Shown piece by piece: positions 1 through 7,667 of a stretch of DNA of 14,444 nucleotides. The notes beneath the pieces were generated by a model. The model worked only from the letters and a program-made list of their open reading frames with translations. It had not been told where the DNA came from and did not search any database. This DNA is from Pseudomonadales bacterium. GTDB lineage: Bacteria; Pseudomonadota; Gammaproteobacteria; Pseudomonadales; DT-91. The number at the start of each line of letters is the position of its first letter. Positions within the stretch are counted from its first letter, which is position 1. Made by a program: the position numbers and the translations under genes. Location of the stretch: the NCBI GenBank assembly GCA_013215025.1, contig JABSRR010000020.1:2470-16913 (forward strand), written 5' to 3'.

Positions 1-890
1 CCAACAATGCCAAAGTCGATAAAGCCAATTTGCCCGTTTTCTAACATCATCACATTGCCAGCGTGTAAATCGGCATGATAAAGGTGGCAGTGCCGTAACG
101 ATAAAAACCAAGTTTCTAATGCCTGCATCAATGCCAGCTGAGGGTCATTACTAATCGCCCTAACCGCAGCGGTGTCGGATAAGGGCACGCCAAAGAAACG
201 CTGCATGGTAATCACCTGCCGCGAGCAGAGCTCGCGATAGACTTTAGGCACGACAACCGCATCAATTTGCTGCTGTTGCAGAAAGCTCGCAAATTCTTGA
301 ATATTGTCGACCTCTTGCCGAAAGTCACACTCTTCCAGCATGCCATGTCGAATTTCTTCAATGATATCGCTCAGCGATGATTTCCAAGACTTTGGGCTAA
401 TCATTTCAATCAGCTGGGTAGAAAATTTAATAAACTGAAAATCCGTTTCTAACAGTTGCTGTACCCCAGGTTTTTGCACTTTTAACACCACTTGGGTGCC
501 ATCAATTAGCTCGGCCGCATGCACTTGGGCAATCGAAGCTGAGGCTAAGGGCCTTGGGTCGATATAGCGAAAACGGGTTTTTAAGCGCACCCCGAGCTCT
601 TGCTCTAAAATCTGCTGTATGTCTGCAAAGGGCAGCTTTTCAGTTTGGTCCAAACAATCTTGAAAGGCATCGACATATTCGAGGGGGAACAAGGTCGGCG
701 AGCTAGCGATCAATTGACCCAGTTTGACATAGGTGGCACCTAATGACTGCATGGTCTTTTGCAGCTCAAACGGAAACTCCGCGCGGCGGTTGCTGCTTTT
801 TAACATGGTAAAGGCAAGCTTATTCATGGCAGCCGTGGTTTGACTGACACGTCTGGCCTGTCTGGCACTGGAGATGATTTCTTTAAGCAT
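1..890 (-). CDS. ABC1/AarF (UbiB-like) atypical kinase, C-terminus cut by window edge
   Basis: Translating the minus strand from the ATG at 890 gives 296 codons with no stop before the window edge, so this is the N-terminal part of the protein. Visible ABC1 hallmarks are KLGQ (residues 56-59, the family KxGQ signature), the Ala/Ser-rich segment ending SASIAQVHAA (about 117-126) that replaces the usual glycine-rich loop, a VVLK lysine near 137, HADLHAGN (272-279, catalytic loop) and DFG (292-294, metal binding). Known relatives are UbiB/COQ8-type proteins that support ubiquinone synthesis or lipid handling. The short N-terminus before KxGQ and the LIASSPTLFP wording look more like a generic AarF paralogue than classical UbiB, so no symbol is given. 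The start is supported by AGGGAAG upstream. It begins 21 nt after the sensor kinase stop and is probably co-transcribed with it. C-terminal membrane helices, if present, lie outside the window. Confidence 0.9.
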   Translation of the reverse strand, partial: MLKEIISSARQARRVSQTTAAMNKLAFTMLKSSNRRAEFPFELQKTMQSLGATYVKLGQLIASSPTLFPLEYVDAFQDCLDQTEKLPFADIQQILEQELGVRLKTRFRYIDPRPLASASIAQVHAAELIDGTQVVLKVQKPGVQQLLETDFQFIKFSTQLIEMISPKSWKSSLSDIIEEIRHGMLEECDFRQEVDNIQEFASFLQQQQIDAVVVPKVYRELCSRQVITMQRFFGVPLSDTAAVRAISNDPQLALMQALETWFLSLRHCHLYHADLHAGNVMMLENGQIGFIDFGIV

Positions 891-911
891 GCTAACTATA
901 CTTCCCTGAGG

Positions 912-3900
912 CTAAACCAGATGCATATGAATACGATTGAATAATTGCTTTACCAATACCGGTTTTGACAGGTAATCGGTGGCACCTGCATCCAGACATT
1001 TTTGCCGATCACCCAGCATCGCCTTCGCAGTTAATGCAATCACTGGAATATTGGCCAGTGAGGGACTATTGCGCAGATGTTTTAACACCTCATAGCCGTC
1101 CATATCTGGCATCATAATATCTAACAACACCAGCTCGATCGAGGTTTCTGCCATCAATATGTCTAATGCTGCTTTACCATTACTGGCTTGAAAAACGCGA
1201 ACACCCTGACTTTGCAGAGTCGTGCTCATAGAGTATAAATTGCGTGTATCATCATCGACCAGCAAAATAGTTTTATCTTGCAAACTTTTCTGCGCCAAGA
1301 TATCGCCGCTGCTGAGGCTTTGCGCCATATCTGATGATGTGCTGTAGGTTGCTAAACGCCTTTGCTTAATCAACTGTTTAGCCTGCACGGCGATATCTTG
1401 CACACCATGCGGTGATTTAACGATGATTTCGTCAGCATAAGACAGTAATACACGACGCTTATCAGCCAATAAATCTTCCGCGGTAAACAGCGCAATATGT
1501 TTATCTAAATATACCGGCATTGAGCGGATCACTCGAATAATATCTAAACCTGAAAAATCGGGTAGATTCAGATCGACAATCACCAGCTCATAGCTTTGCT
1601 GGTAGAGCATCTGCAGCGATTGCTCAGCGCTAGTAACAATATCTACACTTAAGCCTTGCTTAGCAAACACCGAGCGAATCACTTCGTGAAAGACAGCATT
1701 ATCTTCGATGAACAAGGTTCTGGCTGGCGAGCCAGGCTTACTCAGCAATAAGTGGTCAAAGATGGATTCAAAGCTTGCTGGGTTGCAGTATCGATAAGTC
1801 TGCAAAGCAAGCTGATTAAGCTCAGCGTGGCTACAGGCAATGCTAAATACTGGCGGTAAATCATCAAGCTTAAGCAAAGCCTCAATAAGTGCCGGACAGT
1901 CACCCTCTACCACAATGGCAATCGGCCGCACTTTTGCTAAAAATGCCAGTAGTGCATCCGCTTTATTTTTTATCACCAACTTTAACGGAAAATCCGCCAG
2001 CAAGGTTTCGATCAGATCAAGACGGTGTTGTGAATCGCAAACGTATAAAATCGTCTCGCTCGGTAAGCTTTCAGGCAAGGGAAAGCGCTGAATCAAATCC
2101 GTTGCTAAATAGCCGCTGTCGGCCTGATCTAATAAGGAAACTTTGACAGACTGTTCTTGCTGCAGCATGGCATTGGCCGAACCAACCGGTATTGCAACTG
2201 CAAATTCAGAGCCACTGCCAATGCCTGCACTGCTTAAACTCACTGAGCCACCGAGTAATAGAGCCAGCTCTTTCGAGATAGTTAAACCAAGGCCTGTGCC
2301 GCCGAACTTTCGGCTAGTGGTGCCATCAGCCTGCTTAAATGCATCAAACACAATCGATTGTTTGTCTAAGGGGATACCAATACCGGTATCAACCACGTTA
2401 AAACTGACAAATTCATGATCGCGATCAAGACCATCGCTATCTAACATCTTCAATAAATCTTCATCGCTAGCCTTATCAATCACTACAGTCACAGAGCCAT
2501 ACTCAGTAAATTTAAAGGCATTAGATATGAAATTTTTCAGTATCTGAAACAATCTATGCTTATCGGTATAAATGACCTCGGGTGCAGTGGCTTGCACCTG
2601 ACAAGAAAAAGAAAGATTTTTATTGTTTGCTAACATCTCAAACTGCATCGTTAGCTCATTAGCTATATCGATGGGTTTCAAGGTGTCAAATACGACATCC
2701 ATTTTTCCTTCTTCAACTTTAGAGAGGTCTAGGATGTCATTAATCAAATTCAATAATTCTTCACCCGCATTATGGATAACCTGCGCATGCTTGACTTCTT
2801 CATTGGAGAGTTGTCGATCGCGATTTTCTAGTAAGGCGTCTGAGAGTAATAAGATACTGTTTAAAGGTGTTCGCAACTCGTGCGACATGATCGATAAAAA
2901 CTGCGATTTATATTTACCCGACAATTCCAGTGCTTTTGACTTATCTAATAGCTCAATCTGCGAAGCTTCTAGCAGTTCGTTCTTCTCTAACACTTCAGAT
3001 TTTTGTCTATCTAAATCTCGAGTCTTATCTTCCAGTTGATCATTAATCACACCAAGCTCATAGCGTTGACGCTGCAACTCTTTTGCTTGCTGCTGCGTTT
3101 GTTCAAGCATGAAGGCTACTTTTTTTCGCGTTTGCGCTGAATTAATAGCAACCGCAATACTGTTATTCGCCTGCAGTAATAAGACCTTTAATTTATTGGT
3201 TACGCTTGAGTCGGCTGCACTAAACACTAATTGCGCAACCAGCTCCTGGTCTAATAAAATTGGGAAGATTAACCAATGCGCAGGCTTTTCATGTATCGAG
3301 GTATCGCTGAGCAGCTCATCAGCTTCATCGTCTTGTCGATCGTAAAGCCCGAAATATTGTATCGCTTGCTTTTCAATCGCCGCCTCTCCAGCTTTGCCCT
3401 CATCAAGGTTAATAACTTGGTCAAAACTGAGAATCTGATCCACACCGCTTTGCTGTTGTAACACCAGACTATCTTCATCAACACGCAAATAAAAACCCAT
3501 CGCATGAATTTTGCTGATACTAGCCTGTAAATATTCACAGACATTCTCGATAAGCTGATCAACGCCAGGGTCGCCGCGCATGCTGTCGTCTAGACCGGTC
3601 AAAAATAACTGCGCCGCCTCGCGCTGCAAACGGTGTTGATTCTCACGCTTCAGCACAAAGCGCATTGAGTTTAGCGACTGTACCAATTGACCGGTTTCGT
3701 CACGAGCCTTGGTTTGTAAACTGGCATCGAGATCACCCGCAGCAATGGCATGTGCAAATTCAACCGCATTCTGAAAGGCCGTCACTACCCGTTGAATGAT
3801 CAACAGTGAGAACAAGCCCAACACCAGAAAAAGAATCAAGCCTAAGATCAAGCCAAACTCAACAATAAATTTCTCATCGTCGTTAATAGTCTGTAGTTGG

Positions 3901-4409
3901 CTATCAAAGGACTGGTAGCGATTGTTCAGGAAGCTTTTCTGTAACTTTAGATATTGTTCACGTTGTGTATAGATACTGTCGTAGCCGGCAATAATTTGAT
4001 CATAGTTCAGTTCATTTTCAATGACCCTGCGGGTGTGACTTGCGATACTGCGCTGATATTGCGTAAACGAGCTTTGCAGCTGATTAAACTCTTCTGCTGG
4101 CAGTTGATAACGTGCCTGAACGTAGGCAAATTCATTCTCAATATTTTTTGCTTGTTGGTTGGCCTCATCTAGCGTATCTAAATCGGCCTCTGCCAGCGCA
4201 GCTTGGTACAGCTCATCAAGCTGATTAAAATTGATTTGTAAATAATTGGAAAACTGCAGTACCTGAAACTCATCTTCGATCAGGTAAGCGAGTCTATCGC
4301 GAATATCAACGGAAAGACGGTAGTTAACCGCTTGATAAATAGCAAAGCCAACCAGGCCAATTGCCGCAATCAGGCCAATTTTGAAACTGATCGGCAGACG
4401 TTTAAACAT
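912..4409 (-). CDS. Membrane hybrid sensor histidine kinase with GAF-like domain and three receiver modules
   Basis: This is an 1165-residue two-component hybrid kinase. Transmembrane segments at about 8-28 and 184-206 flank a mostly helical periplasmic region (about 30-183). HAMP follows (about 206-257), then a GAF-like region (about 265-425), a coiled coil (430-500), HisKA with SHELRTP (phospho-acceptor H510), and HATPase_c with N box (N626/N630), DTGIGIP (674-680) and GGTGLGL (703-709). Residues about 785-890 resemble a receiver fold but lack the acidic pocket and the phospho-Asp. Receiver 2 has E902/D903, D946, T976 and K998. Receiver 3 has D1052/D1053, D1097, T1127 and K1149. There is no C-terminal HPt domain, so the phosphorelay partner must be separate. 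The architecture resembles large BarA/TodS-like hybrids, but the stimulus cannot be read from the sequence. Shine-Dalgarno pairing before the ATG is weak. An ABC1 kinase gene follows after 21 nt. Confidence 0.95.
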   Translation of the reverse strand: MFKRLPISFKIGLIAAIGLVGFAIYQAVNYRLSVDIRDRLAYLIEDEFQVLQFSNYLQINFNQLDELYQAALAEADLDTLDEANQQAKNIENEFAYVQARYQLPAEEFNQLQSSFTQYQRSIASHTRRVIENELNYDQIIAGYDSIYTQREQYLKLQKSFLNNRYQSFDSQLQTINDDEKFIVEFGLILGLILFLVLGLFSLLIIQRVVTAFQNAVEFAHAIAAGDLDASLQTKARDETGQLVQSLNSMRFVLKRENQHRLQREAAQLFLTGLDDSMRGDPGVDQLIENVCEYLQASISKIHAMGFYLRVDEDSLVLQQQSGVDQILSFDQVINLDEGKAGEAAIEKQAIQYFGLYDRQDDEADELLSDTSIHEKPAHWLIFPILLDQELVAQLVFSAADSSVTNKLKVLLLQANNSIAVAINSAQTRKKVAFMLEQTQQQAKELQRQRYELGVINDQLEDKTRDLDRQKSEVLEKNELLEASQIELLDKSKALELSGKYKSQFLSIMSHELRTPLNSILLLSDALLENRDRQLSNEEVKHAQVIHNAGEELLNLINDILDLSKVEEGKMDVVFDTLKPIDIANELTMQFEMLANNKNLSFSCQVQATAPEVIYTDKHRLFQILKNFISNAFKFTEYGSVTVVIDKASDEDLLKMLDSDGLDRDHEFVSFNVVDTGIGIPLDKQSIVFDAFKQADGTTSRKFGGTGLGLTISKELALLLGGSVSLSSAGIGSGSEFAVAIPVGSANAMLQQEQSVKVSLLDQADSGYLATDLIQRFPLPESLPSETILYVCDSQHRLDLIETLLADFPLKLVIKNKADALLAFLAKVRPIAIVVEGDCPALIEALLKLDDLPPVFSIACSHAELNQLALQTYRYCNPASFESIFDHLLLSKPGSPARTLFIEDNAVFHEVIRSVFAKQGLSVDIVTSAEQSLQMLYQQSYELVIVDLNLPDFSGLDIIRVIRSMPVYLDKHIALFTAEDLLADKRRVLLSYADEIIVKSPHGVQDIAVQAKQLIKQRRLATYSTSSDMAQSLSSGDILAQKSLQDKTILLVDDDTRNLYSMSTTLQSQGVRVFQASNGKAALDILMAETSIELVLLDIMMPDMDGYEVLKHLRNSPSLANIPVIALTAKAMLGDRQKCLDAGATDYLSKPVLVKQLFNRIHMHLV

Positions 4410-4473
4410 AATAATGGCTCATCAGCTTCATTGAGATAAGCGCCATTGCGCGGGATGATTTATATTTGCTGTA

Positions 4474-4503
4474 ATTATTTTATATATTTATCTGCTTTAG
4501 CAA
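4474..4503 (-). promoter_or_regulatory. Candidate promoter for the hybrid kinase gene
   Basis: The 143-bp gap between slyX and the hybrid kinase contains a strongly AT-rich stretch. On the minus strand TTGCTA (4503-4498) and AATAAT (4479-4474) are separated by 18 nt, which fits a sigma-70-like arrangement about 65 nt before the ATG. Several alternative -10 hexamers overlap here (TATAAA, TAAAAT), so the exact element is uncertain. The call is inferred from composition and spacing only. Confidence 0.35.
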
Positions 4504-4508
4504 TGCGT

Positions 4509-4542
4509 TTAGCAGTATTTTTGCACTTACTGTGACTGCTAA
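4509..4542. promoter_or_regulatory. Inverted repeat (possible operator or stem-loop) upstream of hybrid kinase
   Basis: TTAGCAGT at 4509-4516 is matched by its exact reverse complement ACTGCTAA at 4535-4542, with 18 nt between the arms. It begins 10 nt beyond the slyX stop and lies just upstream of the candidate kinase promoter. No T-tract follows on the minus strand, so it does not look like an intrinsic terminator. The arm spacing would suit a dimeric regulator site or an mRNA 3' hairpin for slyX. It matches no operator that I recognise. Confidence 0.4.
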
Positions 4543-4552
4543 TGCGCTGTGG

Positions 4553-4804
4553 CTAGTAATGCGGCGGTTTTTGATCAACTGGCGACTTCGCTAAACTGCC
4601 CTGCTCTAAGTCGCCTAATACCGCATTTAACTCTGAAATTAGCTGCTTCATCTGCCCCTGTAAGGACATGATATCTTGCTGCTGCTGAGCGACCACATCG
4701 CTTAACTGCTGCATGGCATCTTCTTGAAAGGTGAGTTTGGTTTGCATCTCAATCAGTTGCCTTGCGTCGATTGGATGATCAGCATCTGAATGTTTTGCCA
4801 CCAT
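4553..4804 (-). CDS. slyX: SlyX family protein
   Basis: This small 83-residue, soluble, Gln-rich coiled-coil protein shows the SlyX pattern: an N-terminal helix with LTFQEDAMQQLSDVV (about 24-38), a heptad-like Gln/Leu-rich middle (to about 67), and the characteristic C-terminal PPHY. The length matches the family (about 70-85 residues). The function of SlyX is not established; the name comes from its position near slyD in Escherichia coli. Here it instead lies 22 nt downstream of a D-2-hydroxyacid dehydrogenase gene and is probably co-transcribed with it. The ATG has purine-rich sequence upstream (GAAAGAG, and AAGG close to the start). Confidence 0.9.
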   Translation of the reverse strand: MVAKHSDADHPIDARQLIEMQTKLTFQEDAMQQLSDVVAQQQQDIMSLQGQMKQLISELNAVLGDLEQGSLAKSPVDQKPPHY

Positions 4805-4826
4805 AAGCCTTATACTCTTTCTGCAA

Positions 4827-5801
4827 TTAATTCACTTGGTTGACAATAGTGGGATTCGCTAAACTTTGCAATATCTCAATCACCTGTTCAATCAGCTGCT
4901 GTCTTGCCTGTCGGCTGGCCCATGCGGTATGCGGTGTGATCATCAAATTCGGTATATCGTCAGCAAGCATTGGGTGATTAGCCGCGGGGGGCTCCTGACT
5001 TAAAACATCGGTAGCCGCAGCGGCTATATCCCCTTGCTTCAGTGCGCTGATTAAATCTGACTCGTTAACAATACCACCTCGGCCTAAGTTTAATACAATC
5101 GCCGATGATTTCATCAATGCAAATGCACGGGCATCGATCAAATTCTTACTTTGATCGCTTAATGGGCTATGTATAGAAATAACATCGGCCTGACGATAAA
5201 TCTGATCCAGCGGCACTCGCTTATTGCTGTGATCCGCTTCACCGCTTAAGCTCTCGGCAATAATGACCTGCATGCCTAAAGCCTCAGCAACCTGCTTAAC
5301 ACGCCGACCAATCGTGCCATAGCCAATGATCGCTAAGGTTTCACCTGCAACCTCATTAATTTGATAGTCCAATAAACCAAAAAAGTCACTGCGACTCCAT
5401 TTGCCTTGGCTAACCGCTGCGGTGTAAGCAGGCAACTGACTTTTTAAAGATAGCAGCATCGCAAAAGTCTGCTGCACCACCGACTCTGTCGAATAGGCAA
5501 CAATATTCGCCACAGCAATACCCATCGCACGAGCAGCCGTTAAATCCACATTATTTGTGCCGGTTGCCAAGATTATAATCAGCTTTAACTGCGTATTTGC
5601 CGCTAATAGATCAGCGTCTAGAACCACTTTATTGGTTAAAATAATGTCTTGTTTTGACACCCGCGCAGCGGTTTGTTCAGGCTGAGTGCTGTCATAGCAA
5701 GTCCAGTTGATGCGCTGACCACCAATCTGGCAGTCAAATAATGCATCAAGCGCTAGGTCGTCAGGGCATAAGCTTTGATAATCAAGAATGGTCGCGTGCA
5801 T
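4827..5801 (-). CDS. D-2-hydroxyacid dehydrogenase, glycerate/hydroxypyruvate reductase-like
   Basis: This 324-residue cytosolic NAD(P)-dependent oxidoreductase interconverts a D-2-hydroxyacid and its 2-keto acid. The Rossmann motif GYGTIG is at 160-165. The catalytic triad of the family is visible: R241 in NLGRGG, E270 in LSQEPP and H291 in TPHTAW. The segment ATGTNNVDL (79-87) followed by YSTESVVQQTFAMLL resembles glycerate dehydrogenases (HprA type) more than lactate or phosphoglycerate dehydrogenases, and no C-terminal ACT domain is present. The likely substrates are therefore hydroxypyruvate/glycerate or glyoxylate, but this is inference. An acidic residue after the second strand (E183) suggests NADH rather than NADPH, with low certainty. 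The start ATG has only a weak upstream purine stretch (AAAGA). slyX follows at 22 nt. The 147-bp upstream gap carries a 13-bp tandem repeat array. Confidence 0.92.
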   Translation of the reverse strand: MHATILDYQSLCPDDLALDALFDCQIGGQRINWTCYDSTQPEQTAARVSKQDIILTNKVVLDADLLAANTQLKLIIILATGTNNVDLTAARAMGIAVANIVAYSTESVVQQTFAMLLSLKSQLPAYTAAVSQGKWSRSDFFGLLDYQINEVAGETLAIIGYGTIGRRVKQVAEALGMQVIIAESLSGEADHSNKRVPLDQIYRQADVISIHSPLSDQSKNLIDARAFALMKSSAIVLNLGRGGIVNESDLISALKQGDIAAAATDVLSQEPPAANHPMLADDIPNLMITPHTAWASRQARQQLIEQVIEILQSLANPTIVNQVN

Positions 5802-5839
5802 ATTTGTATCTTTATAAGCAAGTTTAATGATCGTACTGC

Positions 5840-5917
5840 AAATTTTTGGCTGTTTAATTTGGCTGTTTAATTTGGCTGATTTTTTTGGCTGATTACATTA
5901 GCTGTTTCACTTAGCTA
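5840..5917. repeat. Six phased 13-bp tandem repeats upstream of the dehydrogenase gene
   Basis: On the plus strand, GGCTG (degenerating to AGCTG and AGCTA) recurs at 5848, 5861, 5874, 5887, 5900 and 5913, always 13 bases apart. The units are 5840-5852, 5853-5865, 5866-5878, 5879-5891, 5892-5904 and 5905-5917. Units 2 and 3 are identical (TTTAATTTGGCTG), and the units diverge outward. The array ends about 38 bp upstream of the dehydrogenase ATG and starts about 30 bp after the AEC transporter stop. It could be a slippage-derived minisatellite or a cluster of binding sites. Confidence 0.85.
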
Positions 5918-5948
5918 CTAGCGCTTCACATAGAAGATAAGATAGCGA

Positions 5949-6842
5949 CTAAGTGAGTGACACCTGCTGCATGACAAACCACAGCAGCAGGGGTAGGCTA
6001 CAAAATGACATCAGGGTCGATATAACCACCACAGCTGCCACTTTCTCGGCTTGTTGCTTGAATGTTGCCGCGATCAAATAATTAAACACTGCTGACGGCA
6101 TCGCAGCCTGAATCAGAATCACACCGCGAATCAAACCCTCGAGCGCTAATAACTCTACAACAGCATAGCCCAAGATAAACCCGACAAACAGTCTTGCTGC
6201 CGCATAGAAAGAGCTTTTAGCAACATCGTTAATGCGCAAACTGTGCAGTGAAACCCCTAAAGAAAACAGCATTAACGGAATGGCCATATCGCCCACAAGG
6301 CTTAGACTATTCATCACAGCTAAGGGCAGACTAATCTGATTCAGAACAATGACAATCGACAGCAACGCTGAATAAAACACCGGTGATTTGAACAACGTTT
6401 GCAACGCTGGCTTGCCGCTAGTCCATGCAACTCCCAATGAAAAATGCAGCATCGAAGTGACCATAAATACCGTCAGTGCCAACGCCAATGCTGTGTCACC
6501 AAATGCAAATAAGCAGATGGGCACTCCCATATTACCGGTATTGGCAAACGTCAGGCTGGACATATAGCTGCGGGTATCGTCAGCTAGGCAGCGAATCAAC
6601 AAGCGATTAATCGGATAATACATCGCTAGAAGCAGCAATGTTGCCAATGCAACTTGGCTAAAATCATTCATCGAAATCGTTGCCTGACTAAGTGTTGAAA
6701 TAATCAGACAAGGACAGCCAATATTCATCACCAGGCGCGAAACAAACTCAGCATTATAAGGTTGTTTCAAAGCCGACCAAATAAACCCCAATGCCGCTGC
6801 AAAAAATATCGGCGCAATGACAGCGAGAATTGCGATCAACAT
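5949..6842 (-). CDS. AEC family transporter (auxin efflux carrier-like permease)
   Basis: This 297-residue, very hydrophobic inner-membrane protein has about ten predicted helices arranged as two halves around a more polar centre (about 130-150). Family hallmarks are NTGNMGVP (101-108) in the first half and AMPSAVFNY (247-255) in the second, both typical of the Mem_trans/AEC group. Known bacterial members export or take up small organic acids such as malonate or malate, but the substrate here cannot be deduced. The ATG at 6842 lies only 3 nt beyond the gspN stop with no strong Shine-Dalgarno, so translation is probably coupled to gspN. That makes it the apparent last gene of the secretion operon. 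A metabolite carrier is not a known T2SS component, so this is more likely read-through organisation than a secretion role. Confidence 0.88.
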   Translation of the reverse strand: MLIAILAVIAPIFFAAALGFIWSALKQPYNAEFVSRLVMNIGCPCLIISTLSQATISMNDFSQVALATLLLLAMYYPINRLLIRCLADDTRSYMSSLTFANTGNMGVPICLFAFGDTALALALTVFMVTSMLHFSLGVAWTSGKPALQTLFKSPVFYSALLSIVIVLNQISLPLAVMNSLSLVGDMAIPLMLFSLGVSLHSLRINDVAKSSFYAAARLFVGFILGYAVVELLALEGLIRGVILIQAAMPSAVFNYLIAATFKQQAEKVAAVVVISTLMSFCSLPLLLWFVMQQVSLT

Positions 6843-6845
6843 GGA

Positions 6846-7661
6846 TTAATTCAGCTGACCTGAATATTGTAAACGATAGTCACCGTTGCTCTGTTTACGA
6901 GCAATAAAGTTTAAGGTTTGGCTGATAACCGTATCCGTCTCTGCTGTCGGCTGTACATTGAGATCAACTTCATAGCGCTGATCATCTAATTCTATATTTG
7001 CCATGCCGGAAAGATTAAATGCCGCATCAATATCGCTGAGATTCGCCTGCAGTTGATTATCTTGCTGACGCATATTGATACCAAAATCACCCAAATAGGC
7101 ATCTTTTTGGATACTTACAGCAAGATCATTAATCACCAGCTGCGCCTCAAGTGCATCAATCTGAGGGAGCTTGGTCGAGCTTGGTATAACATCTAACCAA
7201 AGCGCTAAAGCTTGAACATCTAGATCAATTTGGCCTGCAAGCTTTGCTGGCAAACGATAAAATTGACTTAACCAGGTAATATCTAAGCGTGCTTGGCTGT
7301 CATTAACGGTAAGCTTATCGCTAAGAAAATCATAAACAATAGCTGCATCAACAAATTGATCTGCCTGACGCGCGCTAACAGCCAGATTAATATCGCTCAT
7401 CAATAGCGACCAAGGCTTGAGCCGCCACTCAACCGTGCCAAGTTCAAGAATATAACTCTGTCGCTTCAAGGTACCAGCAGGGAATTTAATTTGCACGTGT
7501 TGCGCAGAACCGGAAAATAAACTGCCCTGCACATTATCAAGATATAGCATGCCGCTTCGCTGTGCTAGCTGGTAAAGTAAGAAGTCTGACGGCATTTTCA
7601 AAGCCAATAGAATCAGCAAGGCAAAGCTAGCCAAGCTGGCAACTAATACGTTTCTTTTCAT
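6846..7661 (-). CDS. gspN: Type II secretion system protein N
   Basis: This 271-residue protein has one N-terminal membrane anchor (about 5-21) followed by a periplasmic, beta-rich region. Features shared with GspN are the NVQGSLFSGSA segment (about 43-53, matching the family G-x-hydrophobic-W/F-S-G pattern), W79 and LKPWSLL (81-87), and the position directly after gspM. GspN is an accessory inner-membrane protein found only in some T2SS loci, and its precise role is not settled. It starts 6 nt after the gspM stop, and the AEC transporter starts 3 nt after its own stop. Primary-sequence conservation in this family is low, so the call relies on motif plus context. Confidence 0.85.
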   Translation of the reverse strand: MKRNVLVASLASFALLILLALKMPSDFLLYQLAQRSGMLYLDNVQGSLFSGSAQHVQIKFPAGTLKRQSYILELGTVEWRLKPWSLLMSDINLAVSARQADQFVDAAIVYDFLSDKLTVNDSQARLDITWLSQFYRLPAKLAGQIDLDVQALALWLDVIPSSTKLPQIDALEAQLVINDLAVSIQKDAYLGDFGINMRQQDNQLQANLSDIDAAFNLSGMANIELDDQRYEVDLNVQPTAETDTVISQTLNFIARKQSNGDYRLQYSGQLN

Positions 7662-7667
7662 TGCAGA

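Noticed and set aside
2623..3039. Plus-strand open frame of 138 codons
   Set aside because: It is antisense to the well-supported HisKA and coiled-coil part of the hybrid kinase. Its Ser/Cys-rich translation has no recognisable domain, so it is a frame shadow.
5811..5840. Possible TTGCAG / TATAAA promoter before the dehydrogenase
   Set aside because: The -10-like hexamer lies only about 9 nt from the ATG, which would require a leaderless transcript. The 19-nt spacing is also poor, so I did not call it.
5840..5917. CRISPR-like or iteron array
   Set aside because: The units are contiguous 13-mers with no spacers and no cas or replication-initiator gene nearby, so only a tandem repeat is supported.
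5910..5953. CTTAG...CTAAG inverted repeat after the AEC gene as a terminator
   Set aside because: The arms are only 5 bp, about 34 bases apart, with no T-tract on the minus strand.
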